Source: Planctomycetota bacterium (GTDB lineage Bacteria > Planctomycetota > SZUA-567). Taken from it: a DNA stretch of 5,483 nucleotides. The position numbers and the translations under genes were made by a program. Positions 1-4,254 of the stretch are shown piece after piece; positions within the stretch are counted from its first letter, which is position 1, and each line of letters opens with the position of its first letter. Under the pieces are notes generated by a model that saw only the letters and a program-made list of their open reading frames with translations, was not told where the DNA came from and made no database searches. The stretch is taken from positions 6,019 to 11,501 of the forward strand of contig JAJBTL010000377.1 of the NCBI GenBank assembly GCA_020860865.1, in the 5' to 3' direction.

Positions 1-1
1 C

Positions 2-79
2 GGCTTTTCTCTTGTGGAAGCCAAGGTGCTCGACGGCGATGGCGTATGGCTCCGATACATGGTAAAGAACCGGAAATGA
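2..79 (+). CDS. C-terminal end of an unidentified protein (partial)
   Basis: A reading frame enters from the left edge and ends at TGA 77-79, giving 25 residues that begin GFSLVEAKVLDG and end MVKNRK. Alternating hydrophobic residues look like one or two beta strands, and many codons end in G or C as in the neighbouring genes, whereas the DNA after the stop turns AT-rich. That composition change is the main support. No family can be recognised from so short a piece. Another frame also stays open from base 1 to about 146, but it reads into the AT-rich gap with a lysine- and glutamate-rich, unconvincing tail, so I prefer the frame given here. Confidence 0.45.
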   Translation, partial: GFSLVEAKVLDGDGVWLRYMVKNRK

Positions 80-225
80 AACAGGAAGCCTCTCTAATTG
101 GCCATGGTGCGGAAATAAAAAAAGAAAATGTGAAAAACCAAGAATGATGTCGCGTAAATTTAGCCAATGAACTTCCATATATACACAGACCATGTTCACC
201 GTTGAAGTTTTGTCCGCTTGCCGAC

Positions 226-231
226 AAGGAG
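226..231 (+). promoter_or_regulatory. Ribosome binding site of the DUF362 gene
   Basis: AAGGAG lies 5 bases before the ATG at 237. It decides the start: an in-frame ATG at 192 would add 15 residues in front of the twin-arginine signal and has no such site. The AT-rich stretch upstream (about 100-190) probably holds the promoter. TATATA at 178-183 could be a -10 box, but I see no matching -35, so no promoter is called. Confidence 0.85.
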
Positions 232-236
232 ATTGC

Positions 237-1211
237 ATGGATAGGCGCGAATTTCTCAAGACCGCCGGAGTCACCGCCGCCGGACTCATCCTGGCGCAGA
301 AGTTGCCCGGTGTATCGTTTGCCGCGGACAACGCGTCGCGGAATTCGGGTAAACCGGTGGTGTATTTCACGCGGGAACTGTCGGCGAACAGCCTGAAAAA
401 GATGTACGGCCTGGTCAACCAGCCGCTGACCGGCCGCATCGCCGTCAAACTCCACACCGGCGAACCGAATGGCCCGAACATCATCCCGGCCGCCTGGGTC
501 AAGGAATTGTTCCCGAGCATCCCGAACGCGACCATAGTCGAGACAAACGTCTTCTACGGCGGCCCGCGATCGACCACCGAGGGTCACCGACGCACCCTTG
601 CCATAAACGGCTGGGATTTCGCGCCGGTCGACATCATGGATGCCGACGGCGACGTCAACCTGCCCGTCCCCGGCGGCAAATGGTTTTCGGAAATCGCCAT
701 GGGAAAAACCATGGTCAATTATGATTCCATGCTCGTCCTTACCCACTTCAAGGGCCATGCCATGGGCGGTTTTGGCGGTTCCCTCAAGAATATCGGCATC
801 GGATGCGCCTCGGGTCTGGTCGGCAAAAAACAACTTCACCAGAACGGCAGCAGTCGATGGGGCCACTCCGGCGAACGCTTTATGGAAAATATGGTCGAGT
901 CGGGAAAAGCGATTCTCAACCATTTCGGCCCACGAATGGCGTACATCAATGTCCTGCGAAACATGTCGGTTGACTGCGATTACGCCGGCGTCGGCGCCGC
1001 GCCGGTCACGACGCCGGACATCGGTATCCTCGCCTCGACAGACATCCTGGCGGTGGATCAGGCCGCGGTCGACCTGGTCTATGCCCTGCCCGCCGAGCAG
1101 CGCCACGATTTGGTCGAACGCATTGAATCGCGGCAAGGTTTGCGACAGTTGTCGTATATGAAGGAAATGGGTATGGGGTCGAAGGAATACGACCTCGTCA
1201 GTGTCGATTAG
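237..1211 (+). CDS. Tat-exported DUF362 domain protein
   Basis: A 324-residue protein of the DUF362 family (PF04015), whose biochemical role is not established. The start at 237 puts a twin-arginine signal at the very N-terminus: RREFLK at residues 3-8, a hydrophobic stretch at about 9-22, and a likely cleavage site after SFA (27-29). Export of a folded protein to the periplasm, possibly with a cofactor, is therefore inferred. Family hallmarks are the block LTHFKGHAMGGFGGSLKNIG (168-187) followed by GIGCASG (188-193), and the C-terminal block INVLRNMSVDCD...PDIGILASTD...VDQAAVDLV (237-281). Many relatives carry a 4Fe-4S ferredoxin-type insert between these blocks. Here that stretch is short and cysteine-free, and the mature protein has only two cysteines (190 and 247). 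It appears to be a single-gene unit: a terminator lies about 95 bases downstream and the next gene has its own promoter. The family call is firm; the function is unknown. Confidence 0.93.
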   Translation: MDRREFLKTAGVTAAGLILAQKLPGVSFAADNASRNSGKPVVYFTRELSANSLKKMYGLVNQPLTGRIAVKLHTGEPNGPNIIPAAWVKELFPSIPNATIVETNVFYGGPRSTTEGHRRTLAINGWDFAPVDIMDADGDVNLPVPGGKWFSEIAMGKTMVNYDSMLVLTHFKGHAMGGFGGSLKNIGIGCASGLVGKKQLHQNGSSRWGHSGERFMENMVESGKAILNHFGPRMAYINVLRNMSVDCDYAGVGAAPVTTPDIGILASTDILAVDQAAVDLVYALPAEQRHDLVERIESRQGLRQLSYMKEMGMGSKEYDLVSVD

Positions 1212-1306
1212 AAATTTTCGAGAGAACGTCCGACATATTGCCAATGAACCACTGCACAATCAGTTACAATAACTTCTTCATCTATAAAATCAGTGCTCTC
1301 CTGTCG

Positions 1307-1340
1307 AGATGCCATACCCACTCCGGTATGGCATCTTTTA
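1307..1340 (+). terminator. Rho-independent terminator after the DUF362 gene
   Basis: A perfect 11-bp stem, GATGCCATACC (1308-1318) with GGTATGGCATC (1325-1335), closes a 6-base loop. It is extended by the A1307-T1336 pair and followed by TTTTATACTTTT. It lies about 95 bases after the DUF362 stop and before the next promoter, so it separates the two transcription units. Confidence 0.88.
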
Positions 1341-1482
1341 TACTTTTAGAAAAAGATTCGCCGCAATGAAGTTCTTTATCCTTGCATTATCACTCTTCTG
1401 AATACGCACTTTCCATCTCACGTAAAAGTAAACTTTCAAAGAAGTCTCAACAGCTTCATAATCTAAATTTCCATCTACCCCG

Positions 1483-1511
1483 TTGATTTCACCCTCCCTG
1501 GAATAGATAAT
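1483..1511 (+). promoter_or_regulatory. Sigma70-type promoter of the channel-like gene
   Basis: TTGATT (1483-1488) and GATAAT (1506-1511) are separated by exactly 17 bases, matching the -35 and -10 consensus at 4 and 5 of 6 positions. Transcription would begin near 1518, leaving a GC-rich leader of about 32 bases before the ATG at 1550. The ATG at 1510 lies inside the -10 box and so cannot be the start of a gene driven by this promoter. Confidence 0.6.
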
Positions 1512-1549
1512 GACCAAACGAGTGGGGGCCGGCCGCGAAAGTACCCGGC

Positions 1550-2721
1550 ATGGTTCTACGGGTTTGCTTCGTTCTTCTTTTACTTGCCGGCGCCGTCCGG
1601 GCCGGCGAGTCTGGCAGTGCCGCGCCCGGCCAGGCGGAACGACTGCGCGTCGGCGTCTATGTCAATCCGCCGTTCGTCATCCGGGACGGCGATACCTGTT
1701 CCGGCATGGCTGTCGATTTATGGCGAAGCATGGAGGACCGCCTCAATCTTCACTGCGATTTCAGCGAATACGGAAGCATCCGGGAACTTATCGAAGCGGC
1801 CGGCGACAATCGCGTCGACGTCTGCGTTGCCAATCTCGCCGTCACTTCGGAACGCGCCGCCTCCGTCCTCTTCACCTTTCCCTGGTTCGACTCCGGCCTC
1901 CGGATAATGACGCCTGTTTACGACCACAAGGGAGTGGTTGAACGACTTGTCACCAACGGCCACGCCCACGCCTACGTTCTCCTGTTCCTCCTCTTCGTCG
2001 CCGTCTCCCTTGTCGCGACAACCATTCGCCGCCGCCGGGACGTCGGCTTTCCGGACCGCTGGCTCGACGGATTCACGACATGCCTGAAAGAGGTCATTTC
2101 CGTGGCGAAGTCGGGCGAACTCCCGACCCGGGAGCCGAACTGGCTTCGTAACCTCCTCGTCTCCGCCTGGATGATTTTCGGCATGGCCCTTCTCGCCTAT
2201 ATCACCTCCACCGTCTCGAGCGCCATGACGATGGCGTCTCTGCGGCAGCGCGGCGAAATCCATGAACTCGGCGACCTTCCCGGCCACACCGTCGCCGTCC
2301 TTTCGGGAAGCGGCGCCGAGACCCACCTGCCCCGCCTCGGCATCCGCGTCGTCCCCTACGGCAGCCGGGACGACGACGCCGCCGCCGTCCGCGCGCGCGA
2401 GGCCGACGCTTTCGTCGCCGATACGGCGGTTCTTGAATACTGGGCGGCGGAACACCCGGAGGCCCGCGTCCACGTCACCGGCCGACCGTTCAGACCGTAC
2501 AAATTCGCCTTCGCCACCAGCCGCGACCGGCCGCCCTCGCCGACCGGCTGTCCGTTGCCATTATCGAACTGGCCGAGGCCGGGTCGGTCGAACAACTCCG
2601 CACCCGTTATTTCGGCCAAAGCGCCAGCCAGAACGCCTACCGTGGCACCGGCGACGACATCGGCAGCGTCATCACCATTCCGCCCCTGTTCAATTTGCCG
2701 GCCAGCGGCCAGGTGGAATGA
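1550..2721 (+). CDS. Bacterial ionotropic glutamate receptor-like protein, frameshifted
   Basis: The protein has the layout of prokaryotic ligand-gated channels of the GluR0 type. There is a signal peptide (1-19), then lobe S1 of a periplasmic binding domain (about 32-125) with VTSERA (98-103), whose Arg102 matches the arginine that holds the ligand alpha-carboxylate. M1 follows (about 140-159), a pore-loop-like segment (about 170-192), and M3 (about 202-226) with AYITSTVSSA, comparable to SYTANLAAF of animal receptors. Lobe S2 starts at about 235, where DTAVLEYWA (291-299) places Asp291 near the ligand amino-group site. The frame breaks after residue 328. Read straight on, it gives a proline- and arginine-rich tail ending at 2746 (398 residues). 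Shifting back one base at 2533 gives ALADRLSVAIIELAEAG and then VEQLRTRYFG, the expected end of S2, with stop TGA 2719-2721 (390 residues). No strong ribosome binding site precedes 1550. Ligand and ion selectivity are unknown. If the frameshift is real, the protein is probably inactive. Confidence 0.8.
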
Positions 2722-2741
2722 TACGAAGTGTGAAAGAACAG

Positions 2742-2747
2742 TATAAT
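2742..2747 (+). promoter_or_regulatory. Probable -10 box of the superoxide dismutase gene
   Basis: A perfect TATAAT sits in a short AT-rich island between the corrected stop of the channel-like gene (2721) and the superoxide dismutase start. No good -35 lies 16-18 bases upstream, so either an activator is needed or the match is fortuitous. Transcription would begin near 2754, giving a leader of about 75 bases. Confidence 0.4.
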
Positions 2748-2760
2748 TTTAACGTTTATC

Positions 2761-2795
2761 GTTGCATGACGGCCTCGGAGCGGCTACCATGCAAC
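2761..2795 (+). promoter_or_regulatory. Hairpin in the superoxide dismutase leader
   Basis: GTTGCATG (2761-2768) is the perfect reverse complement of CATGCAAC (2788-2795). Inside, GCC (2772-2774) can pair with GGC (2782-2784). No T-run follows, so it is not an intrinsic terminator. It would lie at the 5' part of the sod messenger, 35 bases before the start codon, and could affect message stability or act as a protein-binding palindrome. Its role is unknown. Confidence 0.4.
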
Positions 2796-2829
2796 CCGTG
2801 TGAGGCAGTGAACCCACGGATACCACACC

Positions 2830-3432
2830 ATGTTCGAACGCATCGCCCTCCCGTATGAATACGACGCGCTGGAACCGTACCTCAACGCCGATACGATCAA
2901 GACCCATTACGAAAAGCACCACAAAACCTACACCGACAACTTCAACAAGCTGGTCAAGGAAGTCCCCGAGTTCGAAGGCAAGAGCGCCAGGGAAATCCTC
3001 GACAACCTGGACGCGGCCCCGGCGGACAAGCGGACCGGCCTGAAAAACAACGGCGGCGGCTTTTACAACCACAACCTCTATTTCGAAAGCCTGACGCCAA
3101 AGGGCGCCAAACCGTCCGGCAAGCTGAAGGAGATGATTGACCGCGATTTCGGCGGCTACGACCAGATGTTGGAAAAGCTCGACAGCGCCGCCACGGCCAA
3201 GCTCTTCGGCTCCGGCTATGCCTGGCTCATCTGCAAAAACGACAAGCTCGACGTCGTCATCTCCCCGAACCAGGACCTTCCGGAAGGGAGCCCGATTCTC
3301 CTGCTCCCCATCGACATGTGGGAGCACGCCTACTACCTCAAGTACAAGAACGAAAAGAAAGAATACGTTAAACAGTTTTTCAACATCATCAACTGGGACA
3401 AAGTTTCCGAACGCCTGGAAAAAGGTAAATAA
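2830..3432 (+). CDS. sod: Superoxide dismutase, Fe/Mn family
   Basis: A full-length 200-residue Fe/Mn superoxide dismutase, which converts superoxide to oxygen and hydrogen peroxide; with no signal peptide it should be cytoplasmic. The four metal ligands are all present: His26 (in THYEKHH), His81 (in YNHNLYF), and Asp162 and His166 (in IDMWEHAYY). The second-sphere Tyr34 is also in place. Of the residues classically used to separate the metal types, Gly76, Gly77 and the Gln148-Asp149 pair are Mn-like, while Tyr84 is Fe-like, so Mn or dual-metal use is more likely than strict Fe, though this is not decisive. The ATG at 2830 gives the normal family N-terminus. The ribosome binding site is weak (CACGGA, 9 bases upstream). 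A likely -10 box and hairpin precede it and a strong terminator follows, so it can be its own unit. In an anaerobe it would serve survival of oxygen exposure. Confidence 0.97.
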   Translation: MFERIALPYEYDALEPYLNADTIKTHYEKHHKTYTDNFNKLVKEVPEFEGKSAREILDNLDAAPADKRTGLKNNGGGFYNHNLYFESLTPKGAKPSGKLKEMIDRDFGGYDQMLEKLDSAATAKLFGSGYAWLICKNDKLDVVISPNQDLPEGSPILLLPIDMWEHAYYLKYKNEKKEYVKQFFNIINWDKVSERLEKGK

Positions 3433-3493
3433 TCAGGCAATGACCATGACGCACCGCCCTGACGGTCAAGCGATATCCGATCAGTATTCTGAC

Positions 3494-3523
3494 AAAAACC
3501 GTCCGTTTTCGGGCGGTTTTTTT
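3494..3523 (+). terminator. Rho-independent terminator after superoxide dismutase
   Basis: AAAAACCGTCCG (3494-3505) pairs with CGGGCGGTTTTT (3510-3521) across a TTTT loop, with one G-T wobble, and the T-run continues to 3523. It begins 62 bases after the sod stop. Because the left arm starts with five A residues, it could also stop transcription arriving from the right on the - strand. Confidence 0.92.
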
Positions 3524-3612
3524 CGATTTATAACCGCGAATGACAATCGCCGCCGTACAACCCTCACCATACTTGGCCCTGGAGAACAGGGAATGCACCG
3601 TACTCTTTAACG

Positions 3613-3655
3613 AATCAGGGCAAAAGGTTTTGCAGGGGACCTGATTGCGGCAGGT
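3613..3655 (+). repeat. Nested and competing inverted repeats
   Basis: AATCAGG (3613-3619) is the exact reverse complement of CCTGATT (3640-3646) and encloses a second perfect repeat, GCAAAA/TTTTGC (3620-3625 and 3628-3633). The overlapping pair ACCTG/CAGGT (3639-3643 and 3651-3655) uses the same bases as the outer stem, so the two folds exclude each other. Confidence 0.45.
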
Positions 3656-3763
3656 AACAACTATTCGCAAAGCTGGTAGAGTGATAGTTCTAATCTAACC
3701 ACGCGCCCGCATACTGAATAAACCAACCGGCTTTCACAGAAATACCCTCCTGCCATCACATAA

Positions 3764-3829
3764 ACGCCCTGCCCGTCCCCAGAGCGAATTATTTCGCGAA
3801 CAATGACAACGAATTAACCGGCAGGGTGT
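3764..3829 (+). repeat. 10-bp inverted repeat enclosing a smaller hairpin
   Basis: ACGCCCTGCC (3764-3773) pairs with GGCAGGGTGT (3820-3829) with a single G-T wobble. Inside lies GCGAA/TTCGC (3784-3788 and 3793-3797) with a 4-base loop. No T-run follows. Confidence 0.45.
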
Positions 3830-3860
3830 GTCGGCTATTCCCTCATTACCGTTCGGTTGG

Positions 3861-3906
3861 GTTACTCGCCCGTTCCGGAACAGGTTTTGTCCCACGGGCG
3901 GGTAAC
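3861..3906 (+). repeat. 13-bp inverted repeat, possible structured RNA hairpin
   Basis: GTTACTCGCCCGT (3861-3873) pairs over all 13 positions with ACGGGCGGGTAAC (3894-3906), with one G-T wobble in the RNA sense, across a 20-base loop. Flanking GTGTGTC (3826-3832) can pair with GACACAT (3913-3919, one wobble), which would enclose the hairpin in a longer rod with an internal bubble. That outer pairing competes with the repeat at 3764-3829. It is one of the longest perfect pairings in the window. Confidence 0.5.
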
Positions 3907-4093
3907 GTCTCGGACACATACCGTCTCTTCCGGGTGGGGGAATCTTGTGGACATTCCTGTTTGCTTGGCTATCATCGACCGGGATTGGCGGCATTCTCGG
4001 ACAGGAATTAATGAGTTGGTTCCGGAGCAATGCCGGCAGTGGCAAGAGTAACCTCCAGGAGCCGTTTCCGTTCCGGGACGGTTGAGACATCGG

Positions 4094-4139
4094 CTGTCGT
4101 CATGGTGCGCGGGCTTTCTTCCGCGTCGGACAGTTTTTT
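4094..4139 (+). terminator. Terminator-like hairpin 1 in the non-coding region
   Basis: CTGTC (4094-4098) pairs with GACAG (4129-4133), and CGCGG (4108-4112) with CCGCG (4121-4125) inside it, followed directly by six T residues (4134-4139). The asymmetric internal loop (9 bases against 3) makes it weaker than the other terminators in the window. No protein gene lies upstream, so if active it would end a non-coding transcript. Confidence 0.5.
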
Positions 4140-4171
4140 CCCGGTGGCACCGTCGGACGACGCCGCCTTTC

Positions 4172-4202
4172 ACCGAAGCGTCTTTGCTTCGGTTCGTTTT
4201 TT
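4172..4202 (+). terminator. Terminator-like hairpin 2, before the chemoreceptor
   Basis: ACCGAAGC (4172-4179) is the perfect reverse complement of GCTTCGGT (4186-4193), with a 6-base loop, followed by TCG and six T residues (4197-4202). It lies 52 bases before the chemoreceptor start. It would end a transcript coming from the non-coding region and insulate the chemoreceptor gene, or act as an attenuator if the chemoreceptor promoter lies further upstream. Confidence 0.68.
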
Positions 4203-4254
4203 CAGAAGCGAATGGGCCAACGGTTCCGCTTCCAATATATAAAGGTCTTTATCA

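Larger units (their letters stand above)
1212..1549. other. Intergenic region with terminator and promoter
   Basis: This gap of 338 bases is AT-rich compared with the genes. It contains the terminator of the upstream gene (1307-1340) and, near its right end, the promoter of the channel-like gene (1483-1511). The stretch 1351-1480 shows no credible gene. An 11-codon frame at 1366, starting MKFFILALSLF, resembles the start of a signal peptide but stops at once and has no convincing ribosome binding site. Confidence 0.7.
3524..4254. other. Non-coding region rich in inverted repeats
   Basis: About 730 bases without a credible protein gene: the frames present lack ribosome binding sites, are rich in Arg, Pro, Cys and Ser, and show no domain pattern. 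The DNA instead holds a series of inverted repeats: CCCTG/CAGGG (3577-3591), a nested pair at 3613-3655, a 10-bp stem at 3764-3829, a 13-bp stem at 3861-3906, ATTCCTGT/ACAGGAAT (3954-3961 and 4001-4008), and two terminator-like hairpins at 4094-4139 and 4172-4202. This suggests one or more structured RNAs on the + strand. I looked for hallmarks of tmRNA, RNase P RNA, signal recognition particle RNA, cyclic-di-GMP and cobalamin riboswitches and did not find them. No clear promoter is visible inside. The identity is unknown. Confidence 0.5.

Noticed and set aside
163..1249. Direct repeat GCCAATGAAC at 163-172 and 1240-1249, flanking the DUF362 gene
   Set aside because: Only 10 bases match and the flanks are not similar. 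No transposase or terminal inverted repeats are present, so chance is a sufficient explanation.
1510..1941. 143-residue open frame overlapping the start of the channel-like gene
   Set aside because: Its ATG lies inside the -10 box GATAAT, and the protein is an Arg-rich shadow of the overlapping frame that encodes a signal peptide and ligand-binding lobe.
3655..3715. tRNA-like motif GCTGGTAGAG, resembling a D-arm
   Set aside because: No acceptor stem, no T-arm GGTTCGA motif and no plausible anticodon stem follow, so a tRNA is not supported.
4030..4060. TTGCCACTG on the - strand, reminiscent of a cobalamin riboswitch segment
   Set aside because: The B12-box and the other conserved blocks are missing in the right order and spacing on that strand.
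4058..4088. GAGCCGT...ACGGTT hairpin resembling group II intron domain V
   Set aside because: The hairpin is too short, lacks the GNRA loop and the two-base bulge, and no intron reverse transcriptase gene is present.
4145..4159. TGGCAC, a possible -24 element of a sigma54 promoter before the chemoreceptor
   Set aside because: The matching -12 element (TTGC after five bases) is absent; the sequence there is GACG, and the hairpin terminator lies just downstream.
3734..4173. Open frames on the - strand and a 61-residue + strand frame (3826-4011) in the non-coding region
   Set aside because: They overlap one another and lack ribosome binding sites. Composition is Arg-, Pro- and Cys-rich with no domain pattern, and the DNA is better explained by inverted repeats.
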